Source of the DNA: Saccoglossus kowalevskii
Taxonomy: Eukaryota; Hemichordata; Enteropneusta; Harrimaniidae
Direction of reading: 5' to 3'
DNA length: 34,416 nucleotides
Assembly (NCBI RefSeq): GCF_000003605.2
Contig: NW_003137828.1
Span: forward strand, 250,763 to 285,178
The notes under the pieces are model-generated. The model was given only the letters and a program-made list of their open reading frames with translations, was not told the origin of the DNA and ran no database searches. The position numbers and the translations under genes are program-made. This document shows positions 1 to 10,969 of this stretch, in pieces; positions within the stretch are counted from its first letter, which is position 1; each line of letters starts with the position of its first letter.

Positions 1-388
1 TAGTTCGGTAGCCAATGAAAATACCATGTTCATTTGCATATCGACCGTGAAAATACCGAAAACATTATTGCATGGGTGATATGCAAATTAGTTTGGGCCA
101 AAATAAGTGACTGCCTAATAGTACCATTACTGTTGTTCAAATTTCATTTCACTCGGCAAGTATATTCATGTACCCCAGGGGGAAATATCGTACTTCTAAA
201 TATTGTTTACTCTGAAAAACTGTACTCCTGAAGGAACTACTTTGTTTGCTCTCAGACCTCATTTGCATATGGGTTGTGTAAATACCGATTTTGATTTCAA
301 GGACGAATCAAAATATACTGCAGTACATATGTAATAATATTATATACCAGTAAAATTAAGTTTTAAATAATATTTTCTGTCTCTGCAG
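1..388 (+). other. 3' part of the last KCNQ intron
   Basis: AT-rich sequence that runs into a polypyrimidine-rich acceptor (TTTTCTGTCTCTGCAG) ending at 388, directly before an open frame matching the KCNQ C-terminal region. A short ORF at 34-231 has no recognisable family motif and no splice context. Apart from the acceptor I see nothing functional here. Confidence 0.75.
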
Positions 389-953
389 GCTAGATGAAAT
401 TCTTGGAAAAACTGAAGGAAAGAATGGAATCGAGTTGTATAATACAAAGGTTCCTATGATCACCAGGGTTATAAAAGTTGAGAAAAAGGTCAATATGATT
501 GATCGAAAATTAGATATGTTGATTGAACTCTACAGAGAAGAAAGGCAAGAAAAAATGAAAGCGTTACAACAAAATAAACATGAACATGATGATCAGAATG
601 ATAGTGACAAAGACACTAAAGATCCCCCATCACGGATTAGGCGGCATGGAAGAGCCAGAAAGTTGTCACGGGTAAAATCAGAGGGGCATGGGGCACATGT
701 TGATACCCATGAAAAGTCTGAACGCAGAGTTGAATTCAGAAAACTCTCTGATTCACAACCGAGTATTCCATCGTCTTTAAATTTAGATGCACCAGATGCA
801 ACAACTGTTACAGTATCCACAGCACTTTCACAACCATCAATCACTACTACTACTGAAAGTGAACAAGGCCTGCAGCTCGCAAATGCCAAAGGTGTTGGTA
901 GGGGACAAAATATTCCTGATTATGACAGTGCAATAGACGATACTAGAGTTTAG
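389..953 (+). CDS. KCNQ (Kv7) potassium channel, terminal coding exon (partial gene)
   Basis: This is the C-terminal end of a KCNQ-family voltage-gated K+ channel alpha subunit, a plasma-membrane tetramer that carries M-type or IKs-type current. The exon opens in split phase: its first base, G, completes a codon (Arg expected), then LDEILGK follows. This matches the RVDQILGK / RLDQSIGK segment of vertebrate KCNQs. After a short linker comes ITRVIKVEKKVNMIDRKLD, matching the helix-D coiled-coil tail of KCNQ2-5 (compare GRVVKVEKQV...KLD), the subunit assembly domain. The rest is a low-complexity tail: an acidic/polar stretch, a basic patch RIRRHGRARKLSRVKS with a PKA-like RKLS site, then a Ser/Thr-rich segment ending DYDSAIDDTRV and TAG at 951-953. 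About 187 residues are encoded here. Pore, S1-S6 and calmodulin helices A/B lie upstream of the window. The conserved KVEKKV..KLD pattern favours the KCNQ2-5 class over KCNQ1. Confidence 0.88.
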
Positions 954-1160
954 TATATCAGCTTACATCCATATGTATATTTTGCCCAGGGAGCCAGCTG
1001 TGAATAGTCAACTTTCTTGCCAAAGACAGAAATCAACAGATACAATAGTTAAAATTTTGGTAGAGCTTCCTACTTCTGTTTTAACACGATTTGGAGCTAA
1101 TCACACATAATGATTTAATTGGAATTAAAGATACTACTAACCCATTGTGTGGATATATAT
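954..1160 (+). promoter_or_regulatory. KCNQ proximal 3' UTR with possible polyadenylation site
   Basis: About 170 nt after the stop codon there is an ATTAAA hexamer (1124-1129), followed by a GT-rich element TTGTGTGG (1145-1152). That is the arrangement of a weak poly(A) site. Longer 3' UTR forms are possible, since AATAAA hexamers also lie at 3682-3687 and 4547-4552. The choice is inference; no transcript data are available here. Confidence 0.3.
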
Positions 1161-4100
1161 GTTCATGACTTCAACGGAATATTATCCAAGGAAAGTATGC
1201 GCGTACATGCGTGTCATCTGTAACATATCCATTTCTTTATTTCGTTTTCATTCCTGGATCATGCAGTGAAAAACAACAATAGATTTATTTGAAACTAGTA
1301 AAGCAAAGAATGTCACTGCTTTCTGGATATAAGGAGCTGAATGCTGTGCCTAAAATGGGATTATTATATCTAACTAATTGCTTCATATAAAACTACCGAA
1401 CCAGGATGTATTCTCACATAGAATATCAAAGAAATGCTACTTACTAAATGGAATAGTGTAGACATTTGTTTGAGTGATTCTGAGTGGATTATCAATATAC
1501 ATAACCTGAAATGGAAGTAGTGTTACTCAACATTACTGCCTAGTTGGGACATTATCAAGTACCTGTTTTAGAAATGTTTTCGTTGGTTTCTGTCTGGGCC
1601 ATCTCAGCAAATATTGATAGCGAGTTGTGTGCTGAGGAATTTTGAACCTTGCGGATAAACATTACTGCCATGGACACAATGCTTCTTCTGGATATAGTTG
1701 TTAAGAGAAACATAACTTTACAAACGCAAACAAGAGAAGAATTACTGCCGTCAACAAGTGAATGAAGCTTCGACAAAACAGTCATGAATTTACATGTTTT
1801 AATTTAGTTGTTAATTTGTTTTTCATGTTTTGTTTGATATTGTTTTTAATTTTTTATTACTTTCATTTCATACATTCACAAAGAACAGCGTAATTATGAG
1901 TTTCCAAAGCATGAGAGGTAATACAGAAAATATATGCTGTGTTTTTCTGGATTTTCATGAGATAATTAGGCCGTTTTTTGTTGTCCACATTATTTTTTAA
2001 ATTCTGGACTCTGATGTTCGAAAAATATGAAGAGTTACATACTATTACAGGAATGAGTGTGGTTCTTGTGTGTTGGGGCTTGTTACCCAATTATGTATGG
2101 TATTTGCCTGCGAGAGATATTTTTTCTATGCAATTTCTGCGACGATGGCAGCTGCGATTCATGGCTTGCTACTTAAGCAGTACTATTGATAAAAAAGTGT
2201 ATGTTCGATTATATTGACATAAGTATAATTCTCGCAAGTTACATGAAACCTTTGCTCCGGTATGGTCTTATGAAAGTCTTTATTATTTCCTAAACAGTGA
2301 ATTGCTCGTGAGGTATGGTCGTCATTGGTGGTACCTTTAACGCGAAAATGAATACTATGTAGTTATATTTTGCAAGATTGTCAAATTACTTAATATATAT
2401 CTGCTTGATAACAGAGTTTCTTCTTTTTGTCTGTTGGTCACGTAGAACTATTTGCTACATGTTTCCTCGGAGGCCCAGCTCTCTTTGGATGTAAAATGTA
2501 ACTCTTACATAAGTTTTGGTCTATTTGACTGGTCTATCACAGAAACGTCACAAGTGGAAAATATGAAGGCATCTCAGAGTCTTTCAATATATATTCAGGG
2601 CATTGCACAGTAATTTAAGTAGCTATACTATTATTATTATTATATTTAAAACTAAATCTATTTATCACTTTTCACGTCAGTCATGTGTGCACAATTTTTA
2701 CTATTTGAAGGAGATGTCTTTTTTTTCTTTAATGTCATCACTTAAATACTTCGCACAATATCTGCTACTATTTCAATTGAAATGAAAGCCACAACTGAAT
2801 TCTTTGTTAATTGTGACAGGGTTTAGAAACGTTTAAAAGTTTAGACCAAGTTCAAATTAGTTAGGCGTTCTGGGTGATCAGAAATTTGAAAAGTTGTGTT
2901 TTGGTGTAAACATGTTGACTGCATACTTTTATAAAGTATGTATATTCTACGTTCTCAGCATGTCATTGCACTATACGTGTGTTATTCATTGCAGCACAAC
3001 AACGCACTCTCACTCCAGCAAGCCACTTTCGACTCTAGCACTCAATCCCAAGCGTATCCCATCTAGGAAAATAGTGAAATGAATCACCAGAAGTTTAATA
3101 CATATAGTGTTCACTCTATCATTATTCTTCTTTACTTGACACTCTACTTGCATATTTATGTTTTGTATAAATGAGCTGCATTGGCATTTTAAATGTTTAT
3201 GACATGTTTTAATTACTTGAAATGGCCTCCTACATTACCTCATGAAATTTTCGGAAATAACGTCATTTTCAGGTACATGATTGCTCAACCACTTTTCACC
3301 TGATATTGGAAACGTTATCGAGTCATATATTCTAATCTCTTTTTACTGTTTCATGTTTTTATTTTTATTTTACTTTTGACTGGAGGCTGAATGAAGCGCA
3401 GGTGTTTTATTTACCGTCTCAAATTTTATTTATTAATTAATTTATTTATTTATTAAATATTTATTCAGCAGGAGCGGGTTTTAAATTAAACTGTGGCGGG
3501 CATAAGCAGTAGTTTCTAGCGAGTTTCTAGTGCTCGTGATATTCTGTGCCTTACGTCAGTAACGCCGGCTCGTTTGAGGGTAATTCATGACGTGCTGGTC
3601 GGCGATCCGTGCAAACCAAAATATGTACCCAAACTACTACAGTTTGTTCAATATTTCATTTGACCTACGAAGCCATGGTGTAATAAATAGATACTTTACT
3701 GTTTTGGTTAACACGACAAACTATCCTCTAAGGTGAACAAATTGGGGACGTATTTGACAAAATATCACGTGACACTGAAACCCACTAATGGTCTACTGAT
3801 ATTCAGGTGTTGGCTATTAACCTACATAGCAAGGGGACAGTGAAAGACACTGTGTTCATGCGGTATAAACACGAAACTCGCCACACATCTCAAAATTCGT
3901 ATGCATGAGGTGTCCCTGTAAACATGAGCAATATCAAAAAAAAAAAAACTTTTTTCGGAATTTAGATGGACTGTTCAATATGTTTACCTGAGATTTGCGG
4001 GTCTTTAAGAACAGGCGGTGATAAAGTTCTAATGAAACGTATGCTACGAACATGCCATTGTATTTGAATACAATATATCCATTTCTATATTTGCACCCAA

Positions 4101-7100
4101 AAGTCAGCACCTAGTAATTCAACTTTTTTTCTGGGGATTGTTTTGAAGCCCTGATATGTCTTACCTCTCCACCCTCTGTGTTCTACATCTTCATACATGG
4201 TGATACTACAATTATATATACTTAAACACTTTACTATAATATAAATAGTAGCGGATTCTAGCGTAATTTTCTCTTTTATGTAACTTTTAGAACCATTCTT
4301 GGTTATTTCCCTACTAAACATTCTGGCAATGGCCATTCTATTTTCGAAAAATACAAATGGTGGTTTTATCGTAGACTTTATATACCATTGTGTAAACCTG
4401 GCAGGTTGCAGTTGAACAATACTGTGTACCTATTTATTTACTGATATCTACGTTTATTCTGATCTCAACACGTTGCTTGGCGCATTTCACTTGCTGTTAG
4501 CTTGCCATAAAATGTACGTGGCTCAGACTATACATGTACTCTGTACAATAAATATACCTTTAGGTGCTAATTAGTTGCTTTCCCTGTTATATGTGTTCCT
4601 TACCAAGCGCAAACTCGGTGTTAATGACTTGCTTTTCTATTGTATTATAGCTTTGCCGTGGCCACATTGCTTATATAGAGTAACATCAGCATGTGTCACA
4701 CAAAGCATTGATACGTTCTTTGGATGCGAGTGGGCGGTGGTAGGACAAAGTTGATGTATAGAACGCGAATTTTTCTGTACATTCGTGTTTCGCTAAAATT
4801 GTAAATAACTTACAGGATAATAAAATAATTTCTTTTAAGTTGTTAATTTTTTAACAATTACATTTTGAATTCAAAGTACTCTCAATCAACCCGTCGTCTA
4901 CAGTGCACAGATAAGCCACAACTTTCAAGTTTTATAGTTGCATACAATTTTATTTGCAGGCCAAATCAATGGTGGCTATATATCTGATTGTTATGTGTAA
5001 GGAATTATTTGGCAAATATCACATTTGAAACGCAATCACGTGTAGAATAGAGAACACCTACTGTATATTATAATGCTTCCATTGCATACTACCAAATCTC
5101 ATCAACCTATGCTAATGAGCAAACGTGTGTCAGGCACATGACAGACACGTCTGCTGATTTACATTATATTGTGCCAGAGACTAATGCCACATGATGGATT
5201 CCGTATAGATGTCGACGATGTGTGTGTGTATGCGTGTAATATTTGGTTAATGATTGGAGTGTAAGTGGTAAGGGTGATGATTGCACAAATGAACCATCAT
5301 GGGTATATTCGTACTAACTCAATCAATTGAAAATTCGATTTGGATATTACATTTTTATACAGTTTGGATCTATGTGCATCTCTTTAAGGATACGTTTTAT
5401 AAACGTCAGTCTTTGATGTTATTGTCCAATTCAATTATTAGATCACGTGTGTGAAAAGGTTTTATTTTATATAAATATGTACATAAAACTTTACTGACTC
5501 TGGTCAACTCTTTGAAATTTGCCAAATAATTTCTGTGATTGTGTAAACTTATAGGATTACGCTGATACTGTGTAGATGTTCCGTGTCCATGAATTCAAGA
5601 AACTATATGTATAATATTATTTTTACAATCTGCCAAACGTGGAAGAAAATATATAATTTCATTTCTTAACTCTTTATAGTTTTTCCCCTTCAGCTTTTAA
5701 ACTATAATAACTTGCATACTGTAAGTAGTCTAAACGCACTGAGAGGATTTCAATTTGACTACTGTCGAGGTGTAATATTATTTAACTTCTTTGTATCCTG
5801 ACAAAAGTCATTTTTATCAGAATTAAAAATATTTCAAAACATCCATATATATAATTTTAGTAAGTGTGCTTTTTTGTAAGCTGTGCCCTCTAGCAACGAA
5901 GACCTATGACGTAAATGGGTAAAAGAAATGGGAGTAATTATCGGACAAGTGCATCTGTTCCCAGAAGATGCATAAATCCTTTTTTTTTTTTTTTTTAGTT
6001 CTCCAACTTATTTCGGGAATTGTAATTTATTTGTTCAATGTGTATATAGGAGCGCCCGGGTTTCCGTGATTCGAGAAAGTTGTTCTTTATTTCGTAATAT
6101 CCATGGACGAATTTAAAAACAAAAACGTGCCCACGCAACTCATATTTAACTGTAGTAACATAGTTTAGTGGATTATCACTCGGGGTTCGACGGTGGGCTA
6201 TATCATCAAATCAATATTCGATGAGAAACATTTGTTTGAGATGCGCGCGAGTTGTTTCCTGTATCGCCATTAGACCCCTCCCGTTCGAATTTATAGGATG
6301 GCTATTTTAAATTACTCGTACTTCGACAGCGAACTTCGAACATTGCATACTTCCTGGGTTAGTATTGTATAGCGCATATCCGAGGCGGAACTCGGTCTGC
6401 AATGAATGATGGGATTTTGTTGTAGTGAAAACAATAAATAACATCTTAGTCAATAAACGTCACAATACGTCAGCTTTCAATCAGTATAACCGGTGACTTT
6501 CAGACTCGATTGTTAAAACGTCAACTAGCGACTATCTTAAGCGTCGGTATAGCCCATTAAATTGAACTCGTCATGCAAGGCGCTGAATGCGTATAGTTCA
6601 ACTACTTTGTCAATATTCCTGTAACTCGGGACATTGGGAAAATTTATATATAGAACCAAAAATGTAATCATTTTCTTACATCACGGGAATATGCACATTT
6701 ATAAAATAAAATGGTAATATGCCCGACAAAAAAGCAGGAAAAGCCAAAAAAAATAGAATTAACTAAGGAAACAATGCGAGTATTAAAACAATATGTATAT
6801 TGGGTTTACGAATAGCGAAGTTGTAGTCTGGAAACCAACCTATCCGAGTGCGCTTGAGAATGGGCTGGCGAATCGCTATGTAACAACGTAGTCTGCTCTG
6901 TTATCAGACCCATTCACTAGTATATTATTCATAAATGTTTCAAAGTTTCACGACCCCAGACGCCATCTAGACTAGCGAAGATGGGGAAAATGAACTGACT
7001 CATGCATAAGATTTTAATCAGATCGAGGTACCTGGGATATAAGGAGGGAATGTGTGCACACATTGGGGGCGTTCATGCCTATATTTGAAATGCGCAAGAC

Positions 7101-9240
7101 GTCACACAAAATCGTTCTTTTTTTCGTGTTTTCATGTACGAGGTTAATGATTGTTCTACGCGAAGCACTTGACCACCATAAGATGGATGATTAGACTATA
7201 TGGCATTTACGTGATGATCATCAATGTATCGCCAATCAATTGATTATATACTCAATGGAGGCCAACACTCAGTAATGACTAGAATGTTCACCGTGCGTGA
7301 CTCAAGCCACCATCGTAAACGGCGTGGAGTCACGCATCACCGTGGCCGTGACCGATGGGGGGGGGCCCTAATGAGCTGTCAGTATACGAAGAGTGGTGGG
7401 CGGTTATACGTCGTCAGTTTGCTTATATTACGATTTTGTATATTATGATTCGAGATAATCGAACTACTGACGATTTCCGGTCCAGCTCCAATTATAATTA
7501 TATCCCCGTGTTTGATTTGTCCCGATTTTTTGGCAAACCACATCCTTAAATTAAGCGTACAAAAACAACGACACTGCGATGTAGCAAAAAGGGATATCTG
7601 TAGTACCACGGAATGTTCATCTTTAACATATTTGCATGAATTTGGATAACAAGAATTGGAATTTGGGGAAAACATAGAATTCTTGCTAGATGGTATGCAA
7701 CCTGGCTTTCACGTCACACATTCTAATCAGGAAAAAAGTAGTGGATGGAAAATACTATACATCCGCAGTTGACTCAAAGCAGAGGGACAAGGTAAAAAAA
7801 CAAATTCATACTGAGATCACCCATGGGCGCTATGTGTTAACCGATAACACCTTATATGGCGTGTGCTTTAGGAGCACCCCCCCCCCCTCCAAAGATTTAT
7901 TGTGAAGTTCACCTCATTCATGATTGTAGCAGTCTTGCTTGGGATGTTTTGAATGGTTATGACACAATAGACCACTATCGTTATCAGACTCTTGAGGGTA
8001 TTTTTTCGCTTTTGAATTCAAATTATGTCATGGCAAAAGTCGCATTTGCAGAGTGCATATTGCATACTGGTATAACGTGAAATTTCCCAATTCGTGGCCA
8101 ACCTTCATTTATGTAATATTATACATACATTTTCTTTGTCTTGTAACTTTCTTACTTATAATATAAATAAGCTTTACTACGCTAAAAACCAAAGAAGATA
8201 TACTAGTATATCAATTTTCTTTAAAGACGTGATAAAGCTCACTTTACTCGCACAACTCATTTACATATTCATTTTTGTACGATGCCCGCCCTGCATATGT
8301 AGCTATGCGGTCAAACGCACTATGGTCCGTCATGGTTTAATTTTGATCTCACGACAGTGTACGAGTTGGGTTTTTTTATGGCGCCCTCTATGGATGCATG
8401 CATGCTATTGGCCTTAAATGCCTTCCTGTCGGACGAAGTCTGAAACGAGGACTCGCGTTTTGGGTTCCGGCCGTGCGTTTTCAAAGTTGGTACAAAAAGA
8501 AGTTATAATAGGATACATATGCACGTCAATTTTATTTTTCGTTTGGTTTACCTTTGACCCACTGGCGGCTATTTCCGTCTTGAAAAACAGTATTCGATCA
8601 TATCAACAATTTCTCAGCCATGCCTTGAATTAATTTCACTCGAAGTTGGTATTGACATCACTTACGAGTTACTGATGCACGTCAAAATGGACGAGTTTTC
8701 TGCCCGTTTTTGAGAGATATTATACAACATTGGATTAAATGTGTTACAAAGGTAATACAGTTTGGGTTTAATGGTTTTTAGCACTTTTTGACCGACTTTG
8801 TGGAAAATAGTTACAAAGACAATATACAAATATACGTTGTTTGTTGTTGTAATGATCTTTGACAATAAATCAAATTCGTCACCCGTTATGACCTACCACA
8901 ACGCTGATTCAAGCCCTCATTCAAACTGCATGGAACCTGTATCCATGGTCAATTGTGTGTTGCCCACTGTGGAATTACTTTGCCATTTAATGTTTGTAAT
9001 TTTTTTTGGCAAATTACCAGTGGAATAATGTATAATTGTTAAATAAACTATTTTTCTTTTTCTCATTTACCCCCACTTGATACTGAAATGCATTTTTGTG
9101 TATGTGTATTGTGTATGCATTTTTTGTTTGAACTAGTTTCATTTTGCACAGCATTGGTCAATTTACGTCCTAGTACCAGTAATTCCCCCACAATCACACA
9201 GTATTATCTACAACCACATTTTAGGTTTAAATACATTGAG
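1161..9240. other. Intergenic / distal UTR sequence between convergent KCNQ and BMP genes
   Basis: About 8 kb of AT-rich sequence with homopolymer runs (A12 near 3937, T18 near 5980, G10 near 7358, C11 near 7879). Every ORF here is short and lacks family motifs or splice signals. I see no RNA gene and no transposon coding sequence. Some of it may be 3' UTR: AATAAA on the + strand at 3682 and 4547 could serve KCNQ, and TTTATT at 8531-8536 (AATAAA on the - strand) could serve the BMP gene. Confidence 0.6.
7294..7336. repeat. 10-bp perfect inverted repeat (hairpin-capable)
   Basis: TGCGTGACTC at 7294-7303 is followed, 23 nt later, by its exact reverse complement GAGTCACGCA at 7327-7336. The spacer is itself partly pairable (GCC with GGC). 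It lies in a relatively GC-rich patch just before a G10 run. No family assignment; it could be a chance palindrome or part of an old element. Confidence 0.5.
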
Positions 9241-10708
9241 TTTATTAAAACATATATAACCGTGCACGAGGTTTGGAATACAACCCGTAATGAATAATGT
9301 GTGTAAACGTCTATGCTGGGACGGTCACGTGTACGTCAAACGACATCTAATGAAAATATCCGAGCCTGTTAATTTAAAGTTATTTTTCCACGACTCAGTT
9401 ACTTTTTTCGGATATTTAAGCAACAAATGTGACCTCTGGAAAATACTGCAATCCAAGACGCCAATTAAGTAGAACAAAGGCAAGCATAACCACTGCACAT
9501 TATTTAAAAAAAACATGCGTTAATTAAGAATATACAATCACTAAAATCCAGTTGCGAAGAAAATTGAATTCAGTTCTGGATTTGAGTTAAACGTCCACAC
9601 ACGTGGGACATGGCAGTTGACGCCATCAAACACACAATATCTCGTTAATGACTGAAGCATCGAAAACACATAATAATATAGTTACAAGTTCATAATTGAA
9701 TGCTTTGAATAAATTTGAATCTGAAAAATGTGAAAAGATTAAATCAGGAAAGTATGAACACTCGTACTCAAACAAAAGCAACCTGAGCTATCAGTTATAG
9801 CGGGCGTGCTTCGCCGCGTATCACATTCCCGGTAGATGAATTGTGACTGGTACAACGCCTTACTCTCAGTAACAAACCATTTCGAAACACAATAAAAACA
9901 AGACGAACGACGATGATCTAGAAGGTATCTTTCGAAGAAATATATATAACAATTAAACTCCCATGTATATGAACACAATTTTCGAATTCGTTAAATGTCA
10001 TGCATTTTTGTTTACAATACAAATAGAAATAAAAATCTTTACACAACTAAATACCTTAATATTGTGAGCAGTGTCAGCGTAAGTTAAATAGAAATAAACA
10101 AGATGTCTTCTATATAAGATATTTGTCACATACGTATACAAGTCCCTGAATTAAAAAGTATATATCTCACGCAACGTGTATATAATACACTGTATAATAA
10201 ATTAAAAACAACAGTATTTCATATTATCACCGTAAGTGGCAGTTTCCAAAATGCCACAAGACGAACTGCTGTAACATAAAAAATATAGCATTACCTGCCG
10301 GGCGGATCTCCTTGTATACTTAGTTTTTTAAAAACGATTAAACTAAAATATACAAAGCATATAAATGAGGTCAATCGTCCGAGAAAATAACATATCAGAA
10401 AAAAAAACACAGACGAAATGTTCAAACTTCAACTTCATCATGGATAATAAGATGTCCCATGATACTTTTCGAGTAAAGAAAAAAATTAGCCGATTCACAT
10501 TAAAGGTGAACAATAAAAATATAGGCTTCATCACTTGGCAAGCTGTCGTCTGATCTGAGAGTTTCCCGTCAATTCTGCCTTTTGTGACACAAGTGAAAAG
10601 CCGCTGTATTTTTTGTTCACAGTATGCAAACTGCTTTCCGAGAAACCGACCAATTATTAATTTTGTGAAGAAGAAACATTCACGCATTAAGGCGTGAATA
10701 AAAAATAT
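9241..10708 (-). promoter_or_regulatory. Probable BMP5-8 3' UTR
   Basis: Sequence directly downstream (on the - strand) of the BMP stop codon. It has no convincing ORF and is AT-rich. The first canonical AATAAA on the - strand after the stop is the TTTATT at 9241-9246, which would give a 3' UTR of about 1.5 kb. Its real end is inferred, and a non-canonical earlier site cannot be excluded. A phrase resembling a LINE 3' tail (TTGAATAAATTTGAA) is at about 9705-9719 on the + strand. Confidence 0.35.
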
Positions 10709-10969
10709 TCAGTGACAACCGCACGATTTGACTATCATGTTACGGTATTTTTTCAGTATGACGTTAGAACTGTCATCGAAATAGAGTACCGAGATGGCGT
10801 TTAACTTGGTGGGTGCACAACAAGGCTTGGGAACTGCTTCCGGATCCATGAGATGAACCAGGGTCTGGACTATAGCATGATTTGTTGCATTCATATGTGC
10901 ATTCAAGGGAAATGAACATTCCCCATTGCAGTAAAAAGCGGAATAGCCATCTGGAGCAATAATCCAGTC
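10709..10969 (-). CDS. BMP5-8 exon 6: TGF-beta cystine-knot domain and stop
   Basis: 86 codons plus TGA (10709-10711). It begins [20 protein letters not shown] and holds the [15 protein letters not shown] helix with its conserved N-glycosylation sequon (N350). It continues [20 protein letters not shown] and ends IVKSCGCH. Six of the seven mature cysteines are here: C337, C341, C373, C374, C406 and C408. C373, next to C374, is the one expected to form the interchain disulfide of the dimer. The spacing is invariant for the BMP5-8 class, so the product is expected to be functional. In vertebrates I recall this region being split by an intron after QTL; here it is continuous. Confidence 0.97.
   Translation of the reverse strand, partial: DWIIAPDGYSAFYCNGECSFPLNAHMNATNHAIVQTLVHLMDPEAVPKPCCAPTKLNAISVLYFDDSSNVILKKYRNMIVKSCGCH

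Noticed and set aside
593..889. 98-codon ORF on the - strand opposite the KCNQ exon
   Set aside because: It is the antisense shadow of the KCNQ coding exon and has no motif of its own.
10343..10687. 114-codon ORF on the - strand just below the BMP stop codon
   Set aside because: It lies in the presumed 3' UTR, is Phe/Leu/Lys-rich from AT-rich sequence and has no motif.
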